DNA of 11,398 bases from JABDOU01 sp041609995 (GCA_041609995.1 JBFIPU010000090.1:1-11398); one strand, 5' to 3'; positions 1 through 7,798 are shown, numbered from the stretch's first letter. The notes: a model not told the origin generated them from the sequence alone. Translations and numbers: made by a program.

Positions 1-30
1 CGGCCGGGGTGCCCCACCTCCCCACACCCC

Positions 31-1110
31 ATGCCGCAGTTCATCATCAGGAGACTCCTGCTCACGATCCCGGTCTTGATCGGGATCCTGGTGGTGACGT
101 TTTTTCTGGCCCGGGCCATCCCGGGAGACCCCTGCAAGTCGATCCTGGGCGAGAAGGCCACGGCGGAAGCCTGTGAGCGCTTCGCCGAGAACAAGGGGCT
201 GAACGAACCGGTCCCGGTCCAGTTCGCCGTATATGTAAAGGACATCGCCACCGGAGACCTCGGCGACTCCATCCGGTTCTCCCGCCCGGTGACGCAGATC
301 CTGGTGGAGCGACTACCCATGACGATCGAGCTGTCGGTCACGGCCTTGTTCCTCGCCATGCTGATCGGGATCCCGCTGGGAATCATCAGCGCCATGAAAC
401 ACAACTCGGCTGCCGACGTCGGGACGATGGTGTTCGCCAACGTGGGTGTCTCCATGCCCGTGTTCTGGCTCGGCCTGCTCCTGGCATATTTCTTCGCCCT
501 CGTCTTGAAAGACACGCCGTTCGCGCTGCCCCCCTCCGGCCGGCTGACCGCCGGCACCTCGCCGGTACCTTTCGATGAGTTCTACGGGTTGTTCACTCGT
601 GACGGGAGCTTTCGGGACCGCCTCTATGAGTTCATCTCCGGCCATGTGATCTTCAATGCGATCATCACGGGCCAGTGGGAGATCATGCGCGACGCAATCA
701 GGCATCTGATCCTTCCGGCCGTCGCCCTCGCCACCATCCCGATGGCCGTGATCGCCCGCATGACCCGTTCGAGTCTGCTGGATGTGATGGGGCGCGACTA
801 CGTCCGTACCGCCCGCGCCAAAGGCGCCCCCTCCTTCCGCACCGTCGTCTACCACGGACTTCGCAACGCCCTCCTGCCGGTAGTCACCATCGTCGGTCTC
901 CAATTGGGGGCGCTGCTGTCGGGGGCGGTACTCACAGAAACCATCTTCAGCCTGGCCGGCGTGGGCACGATGCTGTTCGAGGCCATCACCGCGCGTGATT
1001 TCCCGATCATCCAGGGATTCACGGTCATCATCGCCGCCGGCTACGTCGTGATCAACCTGCTCGTGGACATCTCCTACGCCTACCTCGATCCCAGAATCAG
1101 GCTCGAGTAA
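31..1110 (+). CDS. Dpp/Opp-type ABC transporter permease (DppB-like)
   Basis: First inner-membrane permease of a peptide/nickel/oligosaccharide-type ABC importer; it forms half of the channel. The start (Met-Pro-Gln-Phe-Ile-Ile-Arg-Arg) is the canonical beginning of this family: a short charged segment, then TM1 at about residues 8-30. Further hydrophobic segments lie near 98-120, 133-158, 226-246, 283-303 and 328-348, giving the usual six. The cytoplasmic EAA loop that docks on the ATPase is at about 257-283, around YVRTARAKGA and LRNALLPV. The first periplasmic loop carries C35 and C48. The second periplasmic loop, about 159-225, is longer than in E. coli DppB (339 aa as recalled, against 359 here). 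The frame is open back to base 1, so a longer N-terminus is possible but unlikely. The stop overlaps the next gene's start by one base (TAATG). The substrate cannot be read from the permease. Confidence 0.95.
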   Translation: MPQFIIRRLLLTIPVLIGILVVTFFLARAIPGDPCKSILGEKATAEACERFAENKGLNEPVPVQFAVYVKDIATGDLGDSIRFSRPVTQILVERLPMTIELSVTALFLAMLIGIPLGIISAMKHNSAADVGTMVFANVGVSMPVFWLGLLLAYFFALVLKDTPFALPPSGRLTAGTSPVPFDEFYGLFTRDGSFRDRLYEFISGHVIFNAIITGQWEIMRDAIRHLILPAVALATIPMAVIARMTRSSLLDVMGRDYVRTARAKGAPSFRTVVYHGLRNALLPVVTIVGLQLGALLSGAVLTETIFSLAGVGTMLFEAITARDFPIIQGFTVIIAAGYVVINLLVDISYAYLDPRIRLE

Positions 1111-2054
1111 TGATCTGGACGCGCAAACGAGCCGAGTCCCTCGGGGTCGAGCCCGATCTGATGGAAGACCCGGCAGGTCTGTGGAAGGGTGCATTGAGGC
1201 GCCTATTACGCCGCAAGACCGGGCTGGCGGGCCTCACCATCATCACCTTGATGCTGCTCATCGCCATCTTCGCTCCCCTCATCGCCCCCTTCGAACCGAC
1301 CGAGGATTTCATCGGTGAAGAAGGATCGAAGCGGCGGGACCCGCCGTGCGTGCACGTCCTCGGGTGCGATCCCGACAAGCCCCAGCACATCCTGGGCCTC
1401 GACGGCAACGGACGCGACCTCTTCAGCCGTGTCATCTTCGGGAGCCGCGCCAGCCTCTTCGTCGGCTTTACCACGGTCTTGGTGGCGTTCACCGTGGGCT
1501 CGTCCCTGGGAGCGCTGGCGGGATTCTTCACCGGGTGGCTCGACAACGTCATCATGCGCCTGATGGACGTCATGCTGGGCTTCCCCGCGTTCTTGCTGGC
1601 GATCGCCATCGTGGCCGCGCTCGGGCCGGGATTGAGAAACACGCTGCTGGCCATCGCAGTCGTGTCGATCCCGATTTATGCCCGGGTGATGCGCGCCGGC
1701 GTGCTGGCCGTCAAAGAGCTCGACTTCGTGGCAGCCTCCCGAGCCTTGGGCGCCAGCCCTTTCTCGCTCCTGCTCCGCCGGGTGGTGCCCAATGCTCTCA
1801 CCCCTCTGGTGGTGATCGGCACACTCGGGATCGCCACCGCCATCCTCGACGCGGCTGCGTTCGGCTTCCTCGGCCTCGGCGCCCAGGAGCCGACGGCCGA
1901 ATGGGGCTCGATGCTGGCCCGGGAGCGGAATCAGGTCTTCTCCTCGCCCCACCTCGTGTTCTTTCCCGGTCTGGCAATCATGATCACCGTCCTGGGCTTC
2001 AACCTGCTCGGCGACGGGCTCCGCGACGCCCTCGACCCCTCGTTGAACGAGTGA
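1110..2054 (+). CDS. Dpp/Opp-type ABC transporter permease (DppC-like)
   Basis: Second inner-membrane permease of the importer, partner of the upstream gene. After a cytoplasmic N-terminus of about 35 residues come TM1 (about 40-60) and a periplasmic stretch holding C80 and C86. The family motif HILGLDGNGRDLFSR follows at 93-107, equivalent to the usual HPLGTDxxGRD. The EAA loop is at about 206-233 (FVAASRALGAS ... RRVVPNALTPL). The C-terminus has the standard LLGDGLRDALDPSL ending. At 314 aa it is of usual length. The ATG shares its A with the preceding TAA, so the two are almost certainly translationally coupled. The stop is two bases before the ATG of the ATPase gene. The two cysteines in the periplasmic insert could form a disulfide; that is inference. 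Confidence 0.95.
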   Translation: MIWTRKRAESLGVEPDLMEDPAGLWKGALRRLLRRKTGLAGLTIITLMLLIAIFAPLIAPFEPTEDFIGEEGSKRRDPPCVHVLGCDPDKPQHILGLDGNGRDLFSRVIFGSRASLFVGFTTVLVAFTVGSSLGALAGFFTGWLDNVIMRLMDVMLGFPAFLLAIAIVAALGPGLRNTLLAIAVVSIPIYARVMRAGVLAVKELDFVAASRALGASPFSLLLRRVVPNALTPLVVIGTLGIATAILDAAAFGFLGLGAQEPTAEWGSMLARERNQVFSSPHLVFFPGLAIMITVLGFNLLGDGLRDALDPSLNE

Positions 2055-2056
2055 CC

Positions 2057-3046
2057 ATGACCGACGTGCTCCTCGAAGTCGACAACCTCAGCACCTACTT
2101 CCACACCCGGGACGGGGTGGTGAAGGCAGTCGACGGGGTCTCGTTCGGGGTCGAACCGGGCGAAGTCCTCGGCATCGTCGGTGAGTCCGGATGTGGCAAG
2201 AGCGTCACGTCGTTGTCGGTCATGGGGTTGATCAGGCCGCCGGGCAAGATCGAGTCGGGCAAGGTCCTCTTCGACGGCACCGACCTGCTCCAGGTGTCGG
2301 ACAGACAGCTCGAAGATATCCGGGGCGACCGCATCTCGATGATTTTCCAACAGCCGCAATCGTCGCTGAACCCGGTGTACCGGGTCGGCAATCAGATCGC
2401 CGAGGTGTACGACATTCACAAGAAGCTGAAGAAGCGGCTCGGCAAGCAGCGGGCCGTGGAGATGCTCGAGCGGGTCGGGATTCCCGACCCGGACCGGCGC
2501 TCCTCGTCCTACCCGCACGAGATGTCGGGCGGAATGGCCCAGCGGGTCATGATCGCCATGGCGCTCGCTCTCGAACCGGAGCTCCTGATCGCCGATGAGC
2601 CGACGACCGCCCTCGACGTCACCATCCAGGCCCAGATCCTGGATCTCATGCGCGACCTGCAACGCGATTCCGGCACGGCCGTGATCCTGATCACCCACGA
2701 CCTGGGAGTGGTCGCCGAGATGGCGGACCGGGTGGCGGTGATGTACGCCGGCGAGATCGTCGAAGAGAGCGAGGTCAACGAGTTGTTCGAGTCCCCCAAA
2801 CACCCCTATACGCAGGGGCTCATCAACTCGATGCCGGTCCTCGGTTCGGTCCAGGAGAACCTCTATGTGATCCCCGGTACGGTTCCCAACCTGATCGACC
2901 TGCCCAACGCCTGCCGGTTCGCCGACCGGTGCCAGAAGCGGATCGAGTACGACCTCAAGATCTGCACCAATGACAAGCCGGCGCTGCTGGCCATCGAGCC
3001 CGAGCATTCGGCCCGCTGCTGGCTCTATGTGGACGGGGTGTCCTGA
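2057..3046 (+). CDS. Dpp/Opp-type ABC transporter ATPase (DppD-like)
   Basis: Cytoplasmic ATPase that powers import, one half of a heterodimer with the next gene product. All ABC motifs are intact: Walker A GESGCGKS 42-49, Q-loop Gln98, signature MSGGM 156-160 (Gly-Gly-Met rather than Gly-Gly-Gln), Walker B LLIADEP 176-182 and switch His214. The C-terminal oligopeptide HPY extension begins near HPYT (249-252) and contains C286, C292, C303 and C321. This four-cysteine pattern is reported to hold an iron-sulfur cluster in some Dpp-type ATPases. I chose the ATG at 2057 because it gives the usual N-terminus and lies two bases after the permease stop; the frame stays open far upstream only as a shadow of the permease. 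Length 329 aa is typical. Confidence 0.95.
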   Translation: MTDVLLEVDNLSTYFHTRDGVVKAVDGVSFGVEPGEVLGIVGESGCGKSVTSLSVMGLIRPPGKIESGKVLFDGTDLLQVSDRQLEDIRGDRISMIFQQPQSSLNPVYRVGNQIAEVYDIHKKLKKRLGKQRAVEMLERVGIPDPDRRSSSYPHEMSGGMAQRVMIAMALALEPELLIADEPTTALDVTIQAQILDLMRDLQRDSGTAVILITHDLGVVAEMADRVAVMYAGEIVEESEVNELFESPKHPYTQGLINSMPVLGSVQENLYVIPGTVPNLIDLPNACRFADRCQKRIEYDLKICTNDKPALLAIEPEHSARCWLYVDGVS

Positions 3047-3071
3047 TGGATCGCCGTCAGCGGGAGAGCGC

Positions 3072-3075
3072 AGGA
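3072..3075 (+). promoter_or_regulatory. Ribosome binding site of the second ATPase gene
   Basis: AGGA lies seven bases before the ATG at 3083, in the 36-base gap after the first ATPase gene. A second purine-rich run, GGGAGAG, sits just upstream. It is the clearest Shine-Dalgarno site in the operon, so this gene can initiate independently instead of relying only on coupling. Confidence 0.6.
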
Positions 3076-3082
3076 ATCGATC

Positions 3083-4093
3083 ATGACTGAGGTGCTCCTC
3101 ACAGCCCGGAACCTCGTGAAGGACTTTCCGGTGAAGGGGGGCGTGTTGCGGCGCACCATTGCCAACGTTCGGGCTGTTGACGACGTCTCGTTCGAGCTGA
3201 AGCGGGGCGAGACCCTGGGCCTGGTGGGTGAGTCCGGCTGTGGCAAATCGACGCTCGGCCGCATGCTGGTCCGTCTTCTCGACCCCACCGAGGGTCATAT
3301 CCTCTTCCAGGGGCACGACATCGCCACCGCCGAGGGCGAGGAGCTGAAACAACTTCGTCAATCGGTGCAAATGATTTTCCAGGACCCCTTCTCCTCGCTG
3401 GATCCGCGATCGCCGGTGGGCGACAGCATTGCCGAGGGGCTGCGGATCCACGGCGTCAGCGACCGCAAGGAGGCCGCCCGAAGGGTGGGTGAGATGTTGG
3501 AGCTCGTCGGATTGCGGGCCGGCCACGCCAAGCGCTTCCCCCACGAGTTCTCGGGTGGCCAGCGCCAGCGGATCGGGATCGCCCGGGCGCTGATCCTGCG
3601 CCCCAAGCTGGTGGTGGCAGATGAGCCGGTTTCGGCCCTTGACGTCTCGGTCCAGGCCCAGGTGTTGAATCTGCTGCAAGAGCTGCAAGAGGAGCTCGAC
3701 CTCACGCTGTTGTTCATCGCCCATAATCTGGCGGTCGTCGAACACATCTCTGACCGGGTGGCGGTGATGTACCTTGGCAAAATCGTGGAGATCACCGAGC
3801 GCGAAGCGCTCTACTCCAACCCCACCCACCCCTATACGCGGTCCCTGTTGTCGGCCATCCCCATCCCCAATCCGAGCCTACGGCGCAAGCGCATGGTGCT
3901 ACAGGGCGACGTCCCCAGCCCCCTCAACCCCCCGCTCGGGTGCCGCTTCCACCCCCGCTGCCCGATCGCCGAAAAAGGCGTGTGCGACACGTTCGAACCG
4001 GAGCTACGCCCCGTCGACGGCTCCGAAACCCACGAGGCCAGCTGCCACCTGCGGACGGGCGACTACCAGCATCTGGATCGGGCAGAGGTCTAG
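3083..4093 (+). CDS. Dpp/Opp-type ABC transporter ATPase (DppF-like)
   Basis: Second cytoplasmic ATPase of the importer. Walker A GESGCGKS is at 49-56, Q-loop Gln100, canonical signature FSGGQ 156-160, Walker B VVADEP 177-182 and switch His214 (His-Asn-Leu here, where His-Asp-Leu is commoner). The insert at about 17-28 between the first two strands (KGGVLRRTIANV) is typical of DppF/OppF and separates it from DppD. The C-terminal HPY extension again has four cysteines (C287, C293, C301, C321). Length 336 aa is typical. It is the last gene of the operon and converges on the minus-strand oxidoreductase gene, 63 bases away. The transported compound is unknown; peptides, nickel chelates and oligosaccharides are all used by this family. 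Confidence 0.95.
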   Translation: MTEVLLTARNLVKDFPVKGGVLRRTIANVRAVDDVSFELKRGETLGLVGESGCGKSTLGRMLVRLLDPTEGHILFQGHDIATAEGEELKQLRQSVQMIFQDPFSSLDPRSPVGDSIAEGLRIHGVSDRKEAARRVGEMLELVGLRAGHAKRFPHEFSGGQRQRIGIARALILRPKLVVADEPVSALDVSVQAQVLNLLQELQEELDLTLLFIAHNLAVVEHISDRVAVMYLGKIVEITEREALYSNPTHPYTRSLLSAIPIPNPSLRRKRMVLQGDVPSPLNPPLGCRFHPRCPIAEKGVCDTFEPELRPVDGSETHEASCHLRTGDYQHLDRAEV

Positions 4094-4110
4094 GCCGCGT
4101 TCTCCTTCCA

Positions 4111-4123
4111 CCGGCCATGCCGG
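4111..4123. terminator. Possible hairpin after the ABC operon
   Basis: CCGGC-CAT-GCCGG forms a five-base-pair GC-only stem with a three-base loop, 18 bases after the importer stop codon and between convergent genes. No T-run follows on either strand, so a standard intrinsic terminator is not proven. GC-rich actinobacteria often use stems without a U-tail. Confidence 0.3.
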
Positions 4124-4147
4124 AACAAGGGCACCGAACCGGGTGTT

Positions 4148-4164
4148 TGGGGGCATTCACCCCA
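4148..4164. terminator. Possible hairpin at the end of the minus-strand block
   Basis: TGGGG and CCCCA arms flank a seven-base loop that contains the stop codon of the minus-strand monooxygenase gene. The stem is short and no T-run follows. Together with the neighbouring stem at 4111-4123 it may help end transcription from both directions, but the support is weak. Confidence 0.2.
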
Positions 4165-5224
4165 CTCGCGGGTAGAGCGGGCCGTGGTCCAGCCTGGGGA
4201 GAACGTGTTCGGCGAAGCGGTTGCACTCGTCGATGTGGGGATAACCGGACAGGATGAAGGCCTCGACCCCTTGTTCGCGATAGGCCTCGAGCTTGGCCAC
4301 CACCTGATCGGGATCGCCGACGATGGCGGCGCCGGCTCCTGATCGGGCTCGTCCGACACCTGTCCACAGGTTCTCCTCGACGAACCAGTCGTCGCCGCTC
4401 TCGGCCCGCAGTTCGCTCTGGCGGCCGACACCCGCCGAAGCCGTGTCGAGTGACTTCTGGCGGATCTGTTCACCGGCGTCGTCATCGAGCTTTGAAACCA
4501 GGCGCTCGGCGGCTGCCCGGGCCTCCGCCTCCGTTTCGCGTACGATCACGTGGCTGCGCAACCCGTACTTGAGCGTTCGGCCGTAACCGGCGGCGCGCTC
4601 ATCCATCTCCTTGACCAGCTCACCGACTGCTGCAACCTTGTCCGGCCACGTGAGGAACACGTCGGCGTGCTCTGCCGCGGTGTCCTTGGCCGCCGGCGAG
4701 AATCCCCCGAAATAGAACGGGGGGCACGTCCCGGAAACCGTCCGAATCCGGGGAGGGTCCAGCTCGAGGTCGACGAACTCGCCGTGGAAGTCGATCGACT
4801 CGCCGTCGAGGAGGGATCGCAGCACCTCCATCCATTCCCGGGTGCGCTGGTACCGGGGCTCGGATTCCAGCTTCTCTCCCGGGATGTCACTGGAGATGAT
4901 GTTGATGGTGAGCCGACCCTTCATCATGTGATCGAGGGTGGCGAGCTGGCGCGCCAGTTGGGGCAGCCACATTTCCCCCATCCGGACCGCGGTGAGAATC
5001 TGCATCTGTTCCAGCATCGGAGCGACCCCTCCGGCGAATGCGATCGTGTCGATGCCCAGCGTGTAACCCGATGGCATGAGGATGTTGTCGAAGCCGTTGC
5101 GGTCGGCGGTGACGGTGATGTCGCGGCAGTGTTCGAACGAGCTGCGCAGATCGGGGTCGGGCACGCCCAGAAACTCGTAATCGTCATCGCACAATGCTGC
5201 GAACCAGGCCACTTCTATGGACAC
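4157..5224 (-). CDS. LLM-class flavin-dependent monooxygenase, SsuD/alkanesulfonate type
   Basis: Bacterial luciferase-like TIM-barrel enzyme that would use reduced FMN and O2. The closest recalled family is alkanesulfonate/dimethylsulfone monooxygenase (SsuD/SfnG), which releases sulfite or sulfinate from organosulfur compounds. Supporting landmarks are YFGGFS (171-176), GLRSHVIVRET (221-231), NLWTGVG (285-291), SGAGAAIVGDP (295-305) and FILSGYPH (323-330). By recalled alignment to E. coli SsuD, active-site His225, Arg294 and Tyr328 are kept, while the position of its Cys54 appears to be Leu56. Length 355 aa is close to SsuD. The start is GTG, backed by a strong GAGGAG site five bases upstream. 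It lies 30 bases after the acetyltransferase gene and is probably cotranscribed. No flavin reductase or sulfonate ABC transporter is adjacent, so the true substrate is uncertain. Confidence 0.88.
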   Translation of the reverse strand: MSIEVAWFAALCDDDYEFLGVPDPDLRSSFEHCRDITVTADRNGFDNILMPSGYTLGIDTIAFAGGVAPMLEQMQILTAVRMGEMWLPQLARQLATLDHMMKGRLTINIISSDIPGEKLESEPRYQRTREWMEVLRSLLDGESIDFHGEFVDLELDPPRIRTVSGTCPPFYFGGFSPAAKDTAAEHADVFLTWPDKVAAVGELVKEMDERAAGYGRTLKYGLRSHVIVRETEAEARAAAERLVSKLDDDAGEQIRQKSLDTASAGVGRQSELRAESGDDWFVEENLWTGVGRARSGAGAAIVGDPDQVVAKLEAYREQGVEAFILSGYPHIDECNRFAEHVLPRLDHGPLYPRVG

Positions 5225-5229
5225 GAATG

Positions 5230-5235
5230 CTCCTC
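5230..5235 (-). promoter_or_regulatory. Ribosome binding site fixing a GTG start
   Basis: On the minus strand GAGGAG stands five bases before the GTG at 5224-5222. It is a near-perfect Shine-Dalgarno sequence and supports the GTG as the start of the monooxygenase gene. Confidence 0.75.
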
Positions 5236-5254
5236 GATGTTTTGACCGGGAACG

Positions 5255-6136
5255 CTACTCGCCTCGCAGCTGCTTGGAGTAATGGACGAACGTCTTGTCG
5301 AGTTCCATCCCCAGACCCAGATACATGTCGAGCGCGCCCGTACGCGAGTCGGTATTGAGCCCGACCAGGCCTTGCCCCCTTGCCCGAAACTCTCCGAACA
5401 CGCTGGCCAGGAGGGCACGACCGATGCCCCGCCGCCGATAGGGCATCGCCACGGCCAGTTCATCCACCCATCCCTCTTCCGGGTATTGGATCCCGAAAAC
5501 CGATCCCACCACCCGGCCGCCATCGAGCGCCACTCGCATCAGGGACGGGTCGAAATCGCTGCGTTCGACGGTTTCGGCCCGCCACGCTTCGAAGGTGGTC
5601 GGGGTCCGGTGCGGCCACTCGCTGAACGCGTCCTCGACCACTCTATAGGCCGCCCGCTCCTCTGACGGCTCGACGGGGCGGATCGTGATGCCGGCCGGCG
5701 GGGGCGAATCGGGTACCCCTCGATCGGCTCGGTATCGAAGAATCCACGACGTGTAGAGGTGGCGGTACCCGCGCCCGGTCAACAGGGCACGGGCATCATC
5801 GAGGGTTTCGATGAGGGTCTGGCCGATCCGGTCGGTGGCGGCCGCGCGTTCGGTCCATTCCACCAGCCGCGTGCCGATGCCGCGACCCCGGTAGTTGGGA
5901 TGGACGGTACCCCATGCCTTCCAGTCGTACACCATGCCGGCTGCCACCAACACGTCGCCCATGTACATGAGCCGGGTTTCACGGCGCAGATCGACGCCGG
6001 GGGCCTGCCATCCTGCATCGATGTCTGACTCGTTGAGAAAGACCTCCCCGATGTCGTGCAGGTCCGACGCCGCGAACAGCGCCACGAAGGCCGAAAGATC
6101 CTGCATCGTGGCCGGGCGGTCGCGCAACGCGTCCAT
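5255..6136 (-). CDS. Tandem GNAT-domain acetyltransferase
   Basis: Cytoplasmic enzyme expected to transfer an acetyl group from acetyl-CoA to an amine. It has two GNAT units. The first (about 1-135) has its acetyl-CoA pyrophosphate loop at VHPNYRGRGIGTRL (78-91). The second (about 148-291) has VDELAVAMPYRRRGIGRALL (224-243) and the usual late segment around N261 and the tyrosine of MYLGLG (271-276). Both Arg/Gly loops look intact. The double-GNAT layout and length (293 aa) resemble mycothiol synthase MshD, but I cannot assign that activity. I prefer the ATG at 6136, two bases after the reductase stop. A TTG at 6142 would add two residues and overlap the reductase gene by four bases. Neither has a clear ribosome binding site, which suggests translational coupling to the upstream gene. 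Confidence 0.85.
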   Translation of the reverse strand: MDALRDRPATMQDLSAFVALFAASDLHDIGEVFLNESDIDAGWQAPGVDLRRETRLMYMGDVLVAAGMVYDWKAWGTVHPNYRGRGIGTRLVEWTERAAATDRIGQTLIETLDDARALLTGRGYRHLYTSWILRYRADRGVPDSPPPAGITIRPVEPSEERAAYRVVEDAFSEWPHRTPTTFEAWRAETVERSDFDPSLMRVALDGGRVVGSVFGIQYPEEGWVDELAVAMPYRRRGIGRALLASVFGEFRARGQGLVGLNTDSRTGALDMYLGLGMELDKTFVHYSKQLRGE

Positions 6137-6138
6137 GG

Positions 6139-7050
6139 TCAAGGAAGCGGGACGCCCTCGGATGCCTCGATGATGTCGTAGACGTCATTGCGGTCGAGGT
6201 GCACGTCCAGGGCCTGGATCGAAGAAGCGATCCGCTCGGGCTTCTGGGTTCCGATGATGGCGACCGGCTTGGCCGGGTGCGCCAGGATGAAGGCGAGAGC
6301 GATGGCCACCCGGTCGGTGCCTTCGCGTTCGGCAAGCCGGTCGAGGGTGTCGATCAAATCCGGGCGGGGCGCCCCGTCGCCGGTCTCGCCGGTGGCCAGC
6401 TTGCCGCCGCCGAGGGGGCTCCAAGCGAGGGGCACCAGGCCCAGCTCCATGGCGAGGTCCAGGGTGCCGTCGCGCAGCGGGGCCAGATGCGAGGCCGAGA
6501 ACTGGGGCTGGGTGGACACGAGCGGGAAGCCGAGGTGGGCCTGGAGCGCCCGGGTCTGGGCGGGCGTGTAGTTCGAAACTCCCACTTCTCGCACTTTGCC
6601 GGATGCCCGCAGCGAGGCGAGGACGGCTGCCAGTTCGGCCGGATGGGTGAAGACGTCGGGTCGATGGATCTGATACAGATCGATGTGGTCGGTGCCCATC
6701 CGCTGCAAAGACCGCTCGCAGGCGGCTTCCAGGTATTCGCCCCCTGAGTCGTATGGCAGCGGAGGCATGATGCCACCTTTGGTGGCCAGCACCATTCGCC
6801 CACGGAGCGACGGATCTGACCGGAGCACCTCCCCCAATAGCTCTTCGGCCTGCCCGAAGCCGGTGCCACCCCAATCGAGCCCATACACGTCTGCGGTGTC
6901 GATGAGATTCAGGCCGTGTTCGAGGGCGCTTTCGATCACGCCGCGCGCGACGTCGGTCTCCATCCCGACGAACCTCCAACAGCCGTACCCGAGTGGGCCC
7001 ACCGTCAGGCTCCCCAGCGAACGCGAAGCGGTGTTGACGAGGTTCGACAT
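6139..7050 (-). CDS. Aldo/keto reductase, YdhF-like
   Basis: NAD(P)H-dependent TIM-barrel oxidoreductase that would reduce aldehydes or ketones to alcohols. The catalytic tetrad is visible: Asp51 and Tyr56 in LIDTADVYG, Lys91 in ATKGG and His129 in YQIHRPD. Cofactor-binding landmarks include GVSNYTP (157-163), Gln181, SPLGGGK (211-217) and IIGTQKPERI (265-274). The HRPDxFTHPAELA stretch resembles the YdhF branch. At 303 aa it is of standard length. Its stop lies at the start of the acetyltransferase gene, so the two are likely one unit. A TANNNT box six bases before the ATG suggests its own leaderless promoter. The physiological substrate is unknown. Confidence 0.93.
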   Translation of the reverse strand: MSNLVNTASRSLGSLTVGPLGYGCWRFVGMETDVARGVIESALEHGLNLIDTADVYGLDWGGTGFGQAEELLGEVLRSDPSLRGRMVLATKGGIMPPLPYDSGGEYLEAACERSLQRMGTDHIDLYQIHRPDVFTHPAELAAVLASLRASGKVREVGVSNYTPAQTRALQAHLGFPLVSTQPQFSASHLAPLRDGTLDLAMELGLVPLAWSPLGGGKLATGETGDGAPRPDLIDTLDRLAEREGTDRVAIALAFILAHPAKPVAIIGTQKPERIASSIQALDVHLDRNDVYDIIEASEGVPLP

Positions 7051-7056
7051 GGCGCC

Positions 7057-7062
7057 AGGCTA
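7057..7062 (-). promoter_or_regulatory. Candidate leaderless -10 box of the reductase gene
   Basis: On the minus strand TAGCCT is followed by six bases and then the ATG at 7050. The consensus actinobacterial -10 is TANNNT, with transcription starting about seven bases downstream, which here is the A of the ATG. No convincing -35 is seen and there is no Shine-Dalgarno sequence, as expected for a leaderless mRNA. Confidence 0.45.
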
Positions 7063-7141
7063 CCGCTTCGCCTCAGCGTCGCATCCAGGGGACCAAGACG
7101 GCGTTGGTCGTGACGATTCGAGTTGCGCGGGCCGAGAGATC

Positions 7142-7720
7142 TCAACCCGCCGACTTGTGTTTGCTCCACTGACGGCCGGCGGCCTCCAGAATCGTGGGGT
7201 AGACGACCCGGAGCCGAAATGGCCTGATCGCCGCCATGTAGAAACGGCCGAGGTTGCCTTTGGGTTTGGCGTAGACGGCCAGGTTGACGCTGTGTCCGCT
7301 TGGGGTTTCGATGCGGCCGAGGTGGAGGGCGGCCTGTACGGTGCTGTTCTCGAGCTCGGCCAGGTATTCGTCGTCGAGGCGGTAGACGACATGGAAGGCC
7401 CCCGCAACCTCGAGCTCTGGTTCCAGAGTCGCGAGAGCGGCGTAGCGGGTGCGCAATTCGAGTGCCCCCGGGCGGGACGGGGACTGATCCCATCGAAACA
7501 GCCGACCCAGCAGGATCCGGGCCCCGAAGAGGATCGCGGCAGGACTGGCCTTGTTGAGCTGAGAAATGGCCAGCTGCATCTGGTCCCAGAATTCGGCGAG
7601 AGAATCGTTGGGTTCGAGCTCCACCGGTAGGCGCCAGACATCTTCTAGCTCATAGTCGGCGGCGAGGTCGTGGACCAGCCAGGGCTGAGCCTGATGTTCG
7701 ACGACCGAGACCCGGGTCAT
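7142..7720 (-). CDS. DUF2867-like protein of unknown function
   Basis: A soluble 192-aa protein that I place in the DUF2867 family from its C-terminal half. The landmarks are NSTVQAALHLG (125-135), KPKGNLGRFYMAAIRPFR (152-169) and VVYP (172-175). The family has no established biochemical role that I can name; it is sometimes found fused to or beside NAD-dependent sugar epimerase-like proteins. No signal peptide or transmembrane helix is evident; a moderately hydrophobic stretch at about 59-73 is probably core. It sits 91 bases upstream of the reductase gene and 78 bases downstream of the hydrolase gene on the same strand. No strong ribosome binding site precedes the ATG. CAGAAT lies six bases before it, a weak match to a leaderless -10. 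Confidence 0.75.
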   Translation of the reverse strand: MTRVSVVEHQAQPWLVHDLAADYELEDVWRLPVELEPNDSLAEFWDQMQLAISQLNKASPAAILFGARILLGRLFRWDQSPSRPGALELRTRYAALATLEPELEVAGAFHVVYRLDDEYLAELENSTVQAALHLGRIETPSGHSVNLAVYAKPKGNLGRFYMAAIRPFRLRVVYPTILEAAGRQWSKHKSAG

Positions 7721-7798
7721 TCGGTCATTCTGGTCCGATCAGCCGTTCGGTTTGGCCGCTCATGCGGAAGCCGATCTGGGCCTCGACGCCCTGGCCAA

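Noticed and set aside
313..1194. Antisense 293-codon frame across the first permease
   Set aside because: Its low-complexity His/Asp/Gly/Arg composition and full overlap with a well-supported permease mark it as a shadow.
1346..2056. Upstream extension of the first ATPase frame through the permease gene
   Set aside because: It translates to Arg/Pro-rich sequence in the wrong frame of a clear permease. The ATPase starts naturally at the ATG at 2057.
1931..3829. A 632-codon open frame on the minus strand, opposite both ATPase genes
   Set aside because: The plus-strand frames encode complete ABC ATPases with every motif. The antisense product is His/Asp/Val-rich with no recognisable domain, as expected from mirrored codon bias at high GC.
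4550..5245. Plus-strand 231-codon frame opposite the monooxygenase
   Set aside because: The minus frame has conserved SsuD-like motifs and a strong ribosome binding site. The plus frame matches nothing I recognise.
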